This document shows positions 30,411 through 38,358 of a stretch of DNA of 64,000 nucleotides, in pieces (positions within the stretch are counted from its first letter, which is position 1; each line of letters starts with the position of its first letter). The position numbers and the translations under genes were made by a program. This DNA is from Leucobacter sp. Ag1 (GTDB lineage: Bacteria; Actinomycetota; Actinomycetes; Actinomycetales; Microbacteriaceae): assembly GCF_000980875.1 (NCBI RefSeq), contig NZ_LAYO01000103.1, positions 36,609 to 100,608 on the forward strand. Reading direction: 5' to 3'. The notes under the pieces are model-generated. The model searched no databases, was not told the DNA's origin, and saw only the letters and a list, made by a program, of their open reading frames with translations.

Positions 30411-30866
30411 ATGCCCACTCGGATACCCGCACCTCGCCTCGCTGCGATCCTCCTGGTGCTGTGCACCGGCGGCGCCCTTTCGCTTTCAGGCTGCACCGCC
30501 GAAGCAATTGCGGCTCTTGAGCATCCGAACGATGCGCCCTGCGACGAATTCATCATCGCGACTTGGGAGATCGAGTTGGGTTTCGAGGGTTCGGACGCGA
30601 GTGAGCCTCGACCGCGCCAGATTCGCCTGGAAACCGCGACGCAGCGGTCCGCGGAGGTCCGGAGGATCGCGAAACGTGCGAGCGGCGAGATCCGCGACCG
30701 AATGGACGAGACCGTCGCGGCGCTCCCCGAAGATCCAGCACTGCTCCTGCAGAACGAGCGCACTCCCGCAGTCAGTCTCTTCGTCGATGCGGTGAACCGC
30801 ACCATCGACGCCTGCGCGGCCTCAGGCTTCGACCCCAGCGTCGGGCGCAAGAAGTCGCAAGAATAG
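30411..30866 (+). CDS. Small predicted lipoprotein
   Basis: A 151-residue protein with a lipoprotein signal: basic start, hydrophobic stretch, and lipobox LSGC with Cys28 as the lipidated residue. The mature part is acidic and helical with no recognised domain. It is transcribed alone, 75 bp downstream of the FUSC-like gene. The function is unknown. Confidence 0.75.
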   Translation: MPTRIPAPRLAAILLVLCTGGALSLSGCTAEAIAALEHPNDAPCDEFIIATWEIELGFEGSDASEPRPRQIRLETATQRSAEVRRIAKRASGEIRDRMDETVAALPEDPALLLQNERTPAVSLFVDAVNRTIDACAASGFDPSVGRKKSQE

Positions 30867-30932
30867 GGCCCGCAGTCGAGCCCCCATTCTTACCCGGTTT
30901 CCCTGGAACGGAGAACCGCCTAGTCTGAAGGC

Positions 30933-31370
30933 ATGGGTGCATGGGGCGTGAAGGCGTTGCAGAGCGATGAGGGCCTCGAGCTCCTCTCCGCGATCGAGGG
31001 GCTGGCCGCGGAGCGGAGCAGCGTCACCGCGGACGAGCTCGTCGCCGCGGCTCGGAACGAGGGGTTCCTCAGCGACGATCCGGGCGACGACGAGTACCTG
31101 TTCGACGTCACCGCGCTCGCGCTCTCCGAGATCCTGACCGGGGACACCGACCAGCTCGCGGATCCGGCGCTCGGCGGCGTCGCGCTCGAAGCGACCGCAG
31201 AGGGGACGCGGGTCCTGCTCGCCTGGCTGCACCGGATCCGGGACTCCGATGAGGAGGATCGGGAGTACCTCGAGCTCTGGGTGGGCGACCCGGAGCAGGC
31301 CGCCCACCTCGAGAAGACCATCGCGGCGCTCGAAGCACTGAGCTCGGGCTCGGCCCCGGCCTCCTCCTGA
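30933..31370 (+). CDS. DUF4259 family protein
   Basis: A 145-residue acidic protein beginning MGAWGVKALQSDEGLELLSAI, the diagnostic start of DUF4259, in which a Met-Gly-Ala/Thr-Trp-Gly motif precedes an acidic helix. There is no signal peptide. The function is unknown. A strong hairpin terminator lies 7 bp after the stop. Confidence 0.8.
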   Translation: MGAWGVKALQSDEGLELLSAIEGLAAERSSVTADELVAAARNEGFLSDDPGDDEYLFDVTALALSEILTGDTDQLADPALGGVALEATAEGTRVLLAWLHRIRDSDEEDREYLELWVGDPEQAAHLEKTIAALEALSSGSAPASS

Positions 31371-31377
31371 CTGACCA

Positions 31378-31415
31378 GAACAGGGCCGGCCCCCTTCCGG
31401 GGGCCGGCCCTGTTC
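31378..31415. terminator. Bidirectional terminator
   Basis: A 17-bp perfect stem, GAACAGGGCCGGCCCCC paired with its complement around TTCC, between the DUF4259 gene and the convergent yceI. It ends in TTC on the + strand and starts with GAA, so it can serve both directions. Confidence 0.88.
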
Positions 31416-31458
31416 ATCGCTCACGCAGCCCGGGTCGACGCCCGGGCGCGCAGCGCGC

Positions 31459-32019
31459 TCAGTCCTGGACCAGTGCGGCCTGGACGTCGATGTTGATGGT
31501 GACGTCGGAGCCGAGCAGCAGCCCGCCCTTCTCGAGCGGCGCGTTCCAGGTCAGGCCGAAGTCCTCGCGCTTGACCACGGTGGTGGCGGTGAAGCCGGCC
31601 TTGTAGTTGCCGTAGGCGTCCTCGCCGAAGCCGCCGAACTCGAAGGCGAAGGTGACGGGCTTGGTCACGCCGCGCATGGTGAGATCGCCGTCGACGAGGA
31701 AATCGCCACCGTCCTCGCGAGCACCGGTCGAGACGAAGCTCAGCTCGGGGTGCTCGTCGGCGAGGAAGAAGTCGCCGGTGCGCAGGTGACCGTCACGGTC
31801 CGCCTGGTTGGTGTTGACCGAGGCGACCTCGGCCGTCGCGGAGACGGTCGAATCCAGCGGGTTCTCGCCGGTCTGGAAGGTCGCGTCGAACTTCTCGAAC
31901 TTGCCCTTGACCTTGCTGATGGCGAGGTGGCGGATCGAGAAGCCGACCTCCGAGTGAGTCGGGTCGATCTTCCAGGTGCCGGTGCGGTAGCCGGGGATCT
32001 GATCTGCGGTGATGGTCAT
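31459..32019 (-). CDS. YceI family isoprenoid-binding protein
   Basis: A 186-residue YceI protein with no signal peptide. The lipocalin-like barrel motifs are visible: WKIDPTHSEVGFSIRHLAISKVKGKF near the start (split here), DGDLTMRGVTKPV, and EDFGLTWNAPLEKGG. Such proteins bind polyprenoid or amide lipids; many actinobacterial copies are cytoplasmic. An overlapping palindrome (32076-32095) sits 57 bp upstream, as for MarR-regulated yceI genes. Confidence 0.92.
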   Translation of the reverse strand: MTITADQIPGYRTGTWKIDPTHSEVGFSIRHLAISKVKGKFEKFDATFQTGENPLDSTVSATAEVASVNTNQADRDGHLRTGDFFLADEHPELSFVSTGAREDGGDFLVDGDLTMRGVTKPVTFAFEFGGFGEDAYGNYKAGFTATTVVKREDFGLTWNAPLEKGGLLLGSDVTINIDVQAALVQD

Positions 32020-32075
32020 GGCGTGCGCCCTCCAACGGTTGATGATTCAAGTACGAGGATCATTCTCTCACGATC

Positions 32076-32095
32076 CATTCAGTTGAATGCAACTG
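32076..32095. promoter_or_regulatory. Overlapping palindromes upstream of yceI
   Basis: Two interlocking perfect dyads, CATTCA-GT-TGAATG (32076-32089) and CAGTTG-AATG-CAACTG (32080-32095), sit in an AT-rich patch. A third, TTGA-TGAT-TCAA, is at 32039-32050. The arms resemble MarR-type operators; no MarR gene is adjacent, so the regulator would be encoded elsewhere. Confidence 0.6.
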
Positions 32096-32157
32096 TTGCG
32101 ATGAATATTCCCCGAACTCACGGTTTCTTCTCGAAACCGCGAGTCGGCGCGGCGCGA

Positions 32158-32913
32158 TCAGCGCGGACGGCGCTTCGCGCTCGCGCGCGCCTGCTCGACC
32201 GTGCGGTCCCCCGCGGCCGCCGCTGCGGTCGGCTCGAACGACCCGTACCGCCGCTCCGCGGCGCGGGCGATCAGGAAATCGCTGATCGCCGGATTCTTCG
32301 GCAGCAGCGAGCCGTGCAGGTAGCTGCCGATCACATTGCCGGTCCGCGCACCCTCCACGCCGTCGCTCGGGTTGTTCCCCGCGCCCTGCGTCACCCGCCC
32401 GAACGGCACCGACCCCGGACCGAGCGTCGTGACGCCGCTGTGGTTCTCGTACCCGATGATCTCGCCGAACTCGTCGCTCTCGAGCACGATGTTGCCGATC
32501 ATGCGCGTGTCGTCGCCGCGCGTCTCGACGTCGAGCACGCCGATCCCCACGAGCTCCTCACCCGTGTAGGTGACGAAGCGATGACCGAAGAGCTGGTAGA
32601 GCCCGCAGATCATGAGCATCGGAGTGCCGTCCTCCGCGAGCTCGCGGATCCGATCCCGCTTGTCGACGAGGTCGATCGCGACGCGCCCCTGGCCCGAGTC
32701 CTGCCCGCCTCCGCCAACCATGATGTCGATCCGGTCGGGTAGCGGGTCCCCAGGATTGATCTCGATGATGCGCGGCTCGAACCCCTGCAGGCGCGCGCGC
32801 CGGGCCAGCGAGAGCACATTGCCGCGATCCCCGTAGATGTTCATGTCCCTCGGGTAGAGGGAGACGATGACGAGCTCGCGCGGAGCCGTCCGATCCTGCT
32901 GATCCTCGTTCAC
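32158..32913 (-). CDS. gatD: Lipid II isoglutaminyl synthase, glutaminase subunit GatD
   Basis: A 251-residue CobB/CobQ-like class I glutamine amidotransferase. The nucleophile lies in MICGLYQLFG (Cys at about 104) and the catalytic His in GSYLHGSLL (about 206). It supplies ammonia to MurT, which amidates the D-Glu of lipid II. The GTG at 32913 overlaps the murT stop by 4 bp (GTGA). The tail is basic and low complexity. Confidence 0.93.
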   Translation of the reverse strand: MNEDQQDRTAPRELVIVSLYPRDMNIYGDRGNVLSLARRARLQGFEPRIIEINPGDPLPDRIDIMVGGGGQDSGQGRVAIDLVDKRDRIRELAEDGTPMLMICGLYQLFGHRFVTYTGEELVGIGVLDVETRGDDTRMIGNIVLESDEFGEIIGYENHSGVTTLGPGSVPFGRVTQGAGNNPSDGVEGARTGNVIGSYLHGSLLPKNPAISDFLIARAAERRYGSFEPTAAAAAGDRTVEQARASAKRRPR

Positions 32914-34211
32914 CAGATCTCCTCCACATCGGTCAGGGTGGCCAGCTCCTTGCGCAGCGCGAGCATCGCCGTGTAAGTGCAGAAGATGCGTCGCGGGCGC
33001 CCGGGGGTGCGCTCCCGGAAGCCGGCAAGCGCTGCCGCGAGATCCTCCTGCACCGTGCCGACCGCGACCTCGTCGTGCTCGAGCCGCAGCGCCATGTCCC
33101 AGGCGCGCGCGCCCGAGACGGTGTCGACGCCCTCGGACGCGAGCGAGGCGAAGTCCACGTCCCACAGCCACGACATGTCGCGTCCGTCGGCGTACTGGTC
33201 GTTGATCGCGATCATGGTGCCGACGCCCTCGGGAGCGAACGAGGCGAGCGCGAGGCGGAACCCCGCAGGGTTCTTCACCAGCACCAGCTCGAGCGGCTGC
33301 CCGTCGAGCACCAGCTGCTCACCGCGACCGAACGCCGGACGCACCTCCGAGAGCGCCGAGAGCAGCGCGTCGGGGTCGGCATCGCCGAGCACCATCCGCA
33401 CGGTCGAGAGCGCCGCCGCGGCGTTGAAGGTGTTGTAGAGGCCCTCGAGCTTGAGCGTCGTCGCCCGATCCTCACCGTCGATGCGGAACACCGCGGAGTG
33501 ATCGCCGACCTCGACGAGGGTCACGTCGGCGGGTCCTGCGTCGGGCGTCTCGACCTCGGGGGCGTCGTCCGCGGGCGCGCCGGCGTGGAAATCGTCGTCG
33601 CTCGGGAACATCGCACGGAGATTCGGGGAGAGCCCGAACTCGCGCACGGCGACCCCCCTGCCGGACTCGGCGACGCGCGCCCCCACCGCGGCGAGCAGCG
33701 GATCCTCGCGGTTCACCACGACCCCGTCGGTGGTCGCGTCGGCGATCCGCTGCAGCAGCTTCGCGGTCGCATCGATCTCGCCGAAACGGTCGAGCTGGTC
33801 GCGCAGCACGTTGAGCAGCAGCGTGTGCCGCGGCTTCACCTTCGCGATGAAGTGCATGGCGTGGGCCTCGTCGAGCTCGAGCACCGCGATGTCCGCCGCG
33901 AGGCGCCCGCCGATCGAGCTCTCCTGCACCGCCGCCGCGACGACGCCGCGCGAGAAGTTCGAACCGGTGCGGTTCGTGAACACCCGCAGGCCCTGGGCCT
34001 CCAGGATCTCGACGATCATCTTCGTGGTGGTCGTCTTGCCGTTGGTGCCGCTCACCGCGACCACGCCGTGCGGCAGACGGCCGAGCACGCGGGCGAGATA
34101 CCCGGGATCGAGCTTTTCGACGACGAGACCGGGGAGCGCGGAGCCTCCGCCGCGCAGCCGGGCGACCTGACGGACCGACTTGCCGATCACGGTCGAGAGG
34201 AAGTCACGCAT
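32910..34211 (-). CDS. murT: Lipid II isoglutaminyl synthase, MurT subunit
   Basis: A 433-residue Mur-ligase-like protein: ATP loop VSGTNGKTTTTKM (about 54-66), a central domain, and a C-terminal domain (from about 320) with DUF1727 features such as LVLVKNPAGFR. It amidates D-Glu at position 2 of lipid II, with GatD. The characterised MurT has a CxxC...CxxC zinc ribbon inserted in the central domain. None is present here: the region holds an acidic Asp/Ala/Pro linker, and the only cysteine is near the C-terminus. The ATG at 34211 (MRDFLSTVIGKSV) was preferred over an open upstream frame. Confidence 0.93.
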   Translation of the reverse strand: MRDFLSTVIGKSVRQVARLRGGGSALPGLVVEKLDPGYLARVLGRLPHGVVAVSGTNGKTTTTKMIVEILEAQGLRVFTNRTGSNFSRGVVAAAVQESSIGGRLAADIAVLELDEAHAMHFIAKVKPRHTLLLNVLRDQLDRFGEIDATAKLLQRIADATTDGVVVNREDPLLAAVGARVAESGRGVAVREFGLSPNLRAMFPSDDDFHAGAPADDAPEVETPDAGPADVTLVEVGDHSAVFRIDGEDRATTLKLEGLYNTFNAAAALSTVRMVLGDADPDALLSALSEVRPAFGRGEQLVLDGQPLELVLVKNPAGFRLALASFAPEGVGTMIAINDQYADGRDMSWLWDVDFASLASEGVDTVSGARAWDMALRLEHDEVAVGTVQEDLAAALAGFRERTPGRPRRIFCTYTAMLALRKELATLTDVEEIW

Positions 34212-34303
34212 GCACACCAGCGTACTGGGCGCGGGCCTGCGCAGCCGCCCGACGCCGGCCGGTGCCGGGTCGCGGATCGGATCCGGGCCGGTGCCGGCCG
34301 GGG

Positions 34304-35323
34304 TCAGGTCTGACAGCCGGGGCACCAGTAGAGCTTGCGGTTCGCCATCTCCTCCAGTGCGATGTTCGTGCCGCAGCGTTTGCAGGGCGTCCCCTCGAGC
34401 TTGTAGACCCAGTGCCGCTCATCGCGCTCGGTCAGCGCACGCTGGTAGGCCTCGCCCTCGAGTCCGTCGATGGTGATCATCTGCCCGACGGTGATCCCGA
34501 TCTCGAGCAGGTGCGCCCAGTCGTCCCACAGCGCTTCGAGCACCGTGCGGTCGAGCGAATTCGCCGGGGTGTGCGGATCGAGCTCCGCTCGGAACAGCAT
34601 CTCGGCCCGGTAGACGTTGCCGATCCCCGCGACGACCGACTGGTCCATGAGCACGAGGCCGATCGGGGTCTTCTTCTTCGCGGCCCGCTCGACGAAGCGG
34701 TCGCGCTCGCGAGGCGTGTTCGCGTTCGCCGGATCGGGCCCCAGGCGCTGGATCACGGCGTCGGCCTCAGCCGGCGTGAGTACCTCGCAGGCCGTCGGAC
34801 CGCGGAGATCGGCGCACACGAGATCGTTGAGCAGGCGCACGCGCACCTGGCCGACCGGCTCCGGGGGGAACGCACCGAGCTCGTCGCTCTCGCGGTCGTG
34901 TTCGGCCATGCGCACCCGGGTGCGCCGCGGTGCGCCGATCGAGGTCACCGAGTCCTCGCCGTCGCGGTCGACGGGAGCCGCGCCGTCGGGACGGGAGTAC
35001 TCCCCCGTCTGTCCCAGCTTGGAGTGCCCAGGCGTGACGCCGTGGATCTGGATGCTCGGATCGACGCGCACCGCTCCGGCGAAGTCCCAGGCTCCGTAGA
35101 TGCCGAGATGGACGCGCAGCCAGTGCGGATCCTCGCCGGGAGCCCCGGCGAACTCGAGGAACATCTGCTTGCCGACGGCACGGGCATCGATCATCTCGCG
35201 ACCGTCGATGATCGCCGCGCCCGGGGCGAAACGGCCCTGCGGGCTCGAGACCGCCACCGGACCGCCCACGAAGTTCGCGGCGAACTGGCGGGCGATCCGG
35301 TGTACGGAGTGTCCTTCGGGCAT
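34304..35323 (-). CDS. Fpg/Nei family DNA glycosylase/AP lyase
   Basis: A 339-residue protein with the family catalytic start MPEGHSVHR (Pro2/Glu3), a helix-two-turn-helix about QSVVAGIGNVYRAEMLF, and a C-terminal zinc finger C-x2-C...C-x2-C (CKRCG and CPGC). It excises oxidised bases; the MPEGH start resembles endonuclease VIII (Nei) rather than Fpg, which begins MPELPEV. It is encoded 5 bp from rpiB on the same strand. Confidence 0.93.
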   Translation of the reverse strand: MPEGHSVHRIARQFAANFVGGPVAVSSPQGRFAPGAAIIDGREMIDARAVGKQMFLEFAGAPGEDPHWLRVHLGIYGAWDFAGAVRVDPSIQIHGVTPGHSKLGQTGEYSRPDGAAPVDRDGEDSVTSIGAPRRTRVRMAEHDRESDELGAFPPEPVGQVRVRLLNDLVCADLRGPTACEVLTPAEADAVIQRLGPDPANANTPRERDRFVERAAKKKTPIGLVLMDQSVVAGIGNVYRAEMLFRAELDPHTPANSLDRTVLEALWDDWAHLLEIGITVGQMITIDGLEGEAYQRALTERDERHWVYKLEGTPCKRCGTNIALEEMANRKLYWCPGCQT

Positions 35324-35328
35324 ATCGC

Positions 35329-35820
35329 TTAGATCGCGTCGACCTGCTTGCCGGCGATGAGGCCGGTGCGCTCGTACTCGCCGAGCTGGCCGATGCGGCG
35401 CACGTGGCGCTCGTCGCCGGGGAACGGAGTCGCGATGAACAGGTCGATGAAGCGGATCGCGTCCTCCACCGGGTGCTGGCGCGCACCGATGGAGATCACG
35501 TTCGCGTTGTTGTGCTCGCGCGCGAGGCTCGCGGTCGATTCGTTCCAGACCAGCGCGGCGCGGATCCCCTCGACCTTGTTGGCGGCCATCTGCTCGCCGT
35601 TGCCCGAACCGCCGAACACCACGCCCAGCGCCTCGACGCCGTCGCGCTGATCGCGAGCGACGCCGACGGCGGCGTTGATGCAGAACGACGGGTAGTCGTC
35701 GAGCGCGTCGTACTCGGCGGGACCGTGATCGATCACCTCGTGCCCCTGCTCGCGCAGGTGCTGCTGCAGCTGCTGACTGAATTCGAGTCCGGCGTGGTCG
35801 GTCGCAACGTGAATACGCAT
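35329..35820 (-). CDS. rpiB: Ribose-5-phosphate isomerase B
   Basis: A 163-residue RpiB/LacAB protein interconverting ribose 5-phosphate and ribulose 5-phosphate. It begins MRIHVATDHAGLEF and carries GGSGNGEQMAANKV; the catalytic Cys of E. coli RpiB is absent and the Glu of GNGE is in the position used by the mycobacterial enzyme. The ATG at 35820 gives the canonical N-terminus, although the frame is open upstream. Confidence 0.95.
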   Translation of the reverse strand: MRIHVATDHAGLEFSQQLQQHLREQGHEVIDHGPAEYDALDDYPSFCINAAVGVARDQRDGVEALGVVFGGSGNGEQMAANKVEGIRAALVWNESTASLAREHNNANVISIGARQHPVEDAIRFIDLFIATPFPGDERHVRRIGQLGEYERTGLIAGKQVDAI

Positions 35821-35855
35821 GACTGCGATCCTATCGGCAGCCCGAGGGGCCGGAT

Positions 35856-36473
35856 TCAGAACTGCGGGCCGGCGGTGCGGCCCCGCTTGAGTTCGTAGAA
35901 GCCGGGCACGCTCGCGGCCGCGTGGATGCCGTCCCACAGTCGGAGCGCCGCGTCGCCCGTGGGCGCCGGGGTCACGACCGGACCGAAGAAGGCGACGCCG
36001 TCGATCGAGATGATCGGAACGCCCACGTCGGGACCCGCGATCTCGAGCGCGTGCGCGGTGTTGGCGCGCAGCTGCGCGTCCGAGGTCTCGAGGTCGGCCT
36101 CGGCCGCGATGCGCTGCGCAGCCTCGCCCGCGATGCCGACCTCCGCGAGCGATTCGGCGACGATCGCCTCGACGTCCTCGCGCTCACCGGGGTGCACCCG
36201 CGTTCCGATGGCCGTGTAGAGCGGGCCGACGACCGACTCGCCGGCCTCGCGACGGGCCGCCTCGACCACGCGGCCGAAGCGATGGCCGCGCACGTGGTGC
36301 TCGTGGTGCGAGTCGTCGGGATTGTTCTCGTTGATGATGCGCAGGCTGATCGGGTGCCATGCGATGTCGAAGCCGCGCACGCTCGCGACCTCGCTGGCCC
36401 AGCGGCTCGTCATCCAGCACCAGGGGCAGATCGGATCGAACCAGAACTCGACGGACGTCGGTGTGTTTCCCAT
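35856..36473 (-). CDS. DsbA-family thioredoxin-fold oxidoreductase, Rv2466c-like
   Basis: A 205-residue cytoplasmic DsbA-like protein. The redox motif CPWC is at about residues 16-19 in FWFDPICPWCW, and the cis-proline region is GVPIISIDG. This matches the actinobacterial mycothiol-dependent nitroreductase family typified by M. tuberculosis Rv2466c. No signal peptide is present. The physiological substrate is unknown. It is divergent from the DedA gene. Confidence 0.87.
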   Translation of the reverse strand: MGNTPTSVEFWFDPICPWCWMTSRWASEVASVRGFDIAWHPISLRIINENNPDDSHHEHHVRGHRFGRVVEAARREAGESVVGPLYTAIGTRVHPGEREDVEAIVAESLAEVGIAGEAAQRIAAEADLETSDAQLRANTAHALEIAGPDVGVPIISIDGVAFFGPVVTPAPTGDAALRLWDGIHAAASVPGFYELKRGRTAGPQF

Positions 36474-36524
36474 GTGACGATCCTAAGCTGGAGATCTGAC
36501 ATTTCGACGAAGGGGGCGGGGCGC

Positions 36525-37253
36525 CTGTTCCAGTGGATCACCGATGCCATTCAGGCGTTCGCGATGGCGACCGTCGAGTCCCCCTGGATCCTGCTCGTGG
36601 TCCTCATGCTCTGCATCGTGGACGCGGCGTTCCCGCCGGTCCCGAGCGAATCCGTCGTGATCGCGGTGGCCACCGTCGTCGCGAAGGATCACCCCGAGGC
36701 GCTGCTGTGGCTCGGCGTGATCGCGGCCGTCGGCGCGTTCACGGGCGACCAGATCGTCTTCCGCATCGGACGCAGGCTCGGTGACAGCCGACCGAAGTGG
36801 CTCTCGGGCCGCCGCGTCTCGAAAGCACTCGCCTGGGCGACGCACGCCATCGACCGCAGCGGTCCCATCCTCATCATGACCGGCCGCTTCGTGCCCGTCG
36901 GACGCACCGCCGTCAACCTCGCAGCGGGCACCACCGGCTATCCAGTCCGCAAGTTCACGATCGCCGCGGCGTTCGCCGCGGTCTTCTGGTCCGCGTACTC
37001 CATCGCCATCGGCGCCGTCTTCGGGCACGTGTTCGGCAACCATCCGCTGCTCGCGCTGGTGCTCGGCATCGCCACCGCGTTCGTCATCGGCCTGCTCGTC
37101 GAGATCGTCACCAGCCGCATCAGCGGGCGCAGGCGCGATGCCAAAGCCGCCTCGACGGCCGCACCGACGGATGCGGGCGATGCCGGCACCACCGCGGCAC
37201 CCGGCTCGCCCGACTCAGCTCGGGATCGGGAAGAGGGCGTCGATCTGCGCTGA
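36525..37253 (+). CDS. DedA family membrane protein (start uncertain)
   Basis: A DedA/SNARE-associated-type protein of about 242 residues with the family signature around FPPVPSESVVIA and the loop GRFVPVGRTAVNLAAGTTG, about five membrane segments, and an Ala/Asp/Thr-rich tail. Undecaprenyl-phosphate or phosphatidylethanolamine flipping has been shown for relatives. No ATG is well placed. A CTG at 36525 lies behind AAGGGGG at good spacing and yields LFQWITDAIQAF, which resembles relatives; alternatives are GTG 36474 and ATG 36564. The 3' end overlaps the convergent aldo/keto reductase gene by 39 bp. Confidence 0.82.
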   Translation: MFQWITDAIQAFAMATVESPWILLVVLMLCIVDAAFPPVPSESVVIAVATVVAKDHPEALLWLGVIAAVGAFTGDQIVFRIGRRLGDSRPKWLSGRRVSKALAWATHAIDRSGPILIMTGRFVPVGRTAVNLAAGTTGYPVRKFTIAAAFAAVFWSAYSIAIGAVFGHVFGNHPLLALVLGIATAFVIGLLVEIVTSRISGRRRDAKAASTAAPTDAGDAGTTAAPGSPDSARDREEGVDLR

Positions 37254-38174
37254 CTGCTCGGCGCTCGGACGGAACGCCGAGCCCGCCGCGGCGTTCTGCC
37301 GCACCTGCTCGATCTGGGTCGCGCCCGCGATCACGCTCGCGATCGGCCGATGTTCGAGCAGCCACCCGAAGGTCGCCTCCAGCATGGTGACGCCCCAGGC
37401 CTCGCAGAGATCCCGATAGGCGTCGAGCGCGTCCCAGTCCGCCTGCTCGGCCACGTGCGGGCGCTGCCGCATGATCCGCGAATCGGCCGGGAAGTGATCG
37501 CGCGTGAACTTGCCCGTGAGCAGCCCGTTGGCGAGCGGGAAGAAGGGCAGGAGCCCGAGCCCGTTGCGCAGCGCCGCCGGCGTCACCTCGCGATCCGTCT
37601 CGCGGTTCACGAGGCTCAGCTCGTTCTGGGCCGAGACGAAGGCCGCGCCGCCGAGCTCGGTCGCGACGCGGGCCGCCTCGTCGATCTGCTCGGCCGAGAA
37701 GTTCGAGTGCCCGATCGCACGCACCTTGCCCTCGCGCACGAGCTCGTCGAGCGCCGACAGCGTCTCGGCGATCGGCGTCTCCGTGTCGGGCCAGTGCATC
37801 TGGTACAGATCGATCCGGTCGGTGCGAAGACGCGAGAGGGATCCCTCGACCGAGGCTCGGATGAACTCGCGCGATCCGCGCGCCCCGCCGTACGGCGCGC
37901 CGGAGTCCGGGTATCCGAATTTGGTCGCGAGCACGATGCCGTCGCGCCGGGCGCCCAGCACGCGGCCCATCATCTCCTCGCTCCGCCCGAACGAGTACCC
38001 GTACAGATCGGCGGTGTCGAAGAAGGTGATCCCCGCATCGATCGCGGCCCCGATCACACGGTCGGTCCCGGCTTGATCCTCGGTGGCCGAGCCCGGCCGG
38101 CCGAAGTTGTTGCAGCCGAGTCCGACCGCCGAGACGAGCAGGTCCGAGGTTCCGAGCGCACGCGTTTCCGTCAT
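37215..38174 (-). CDS. Aldo/keto reductase
   Basis: A 319-residue NADPH-dependent reductase with a TIM barrel: GLGCNNFGRPGS, catalytic Asp and Tyr in FFDTADLYGYSFG, Lys in ATKFGY, and His in QMHWPD. The C-terminal cofactor region SVIAGATQIEQVRQN is complete. The substrate is unknown. The ATG at 38174 gives the normal length. Confidence 0.92.
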   Translation of the reverse strand: MTETRALGTSDLLVSAVGLGCNNFGRPGSATEDQAGTDRVIGAAIDAGITFFDTADLYGYSFGRSEEMMGRVLGARRDGIVLATKFGYPDSGAPYGGARGSREFIRASVEGSLSRLRTDRIDLYQMHWPDTETPIAETLSALDELVREGKVRAIGHSNFSAEQIDEAARVATELGGAAFVSAQNELSLVNRETDREVTPAALRNGLGLLPFFPLANGLLTGKFTRDHFPADSRIMRQRPHVAEQADWDALDAYRDLCEAWGVTMLEATFGWLLEHRPIASVIAGATQIEQVRQNAAAGSAFRPSAEQSAQIDALFPIPS

Positions 38175-38358
38175 GTCCTCAGCGTAGCCCTCCGGTCGCG
38201 CGCCGCCCGGGCGGTCAGGAACCTCACCGAAGACGGACAGGCGGAGCACGGCGGGATGTCGGCGGGTGGGAATAGTCTTGAGTCGATCCGCGGCCCGCAC
38301 CATCGGCGCCGCGACCCCGTATTCCATCGCACAGAACCACTGCAGCAGAAGGAGCATC

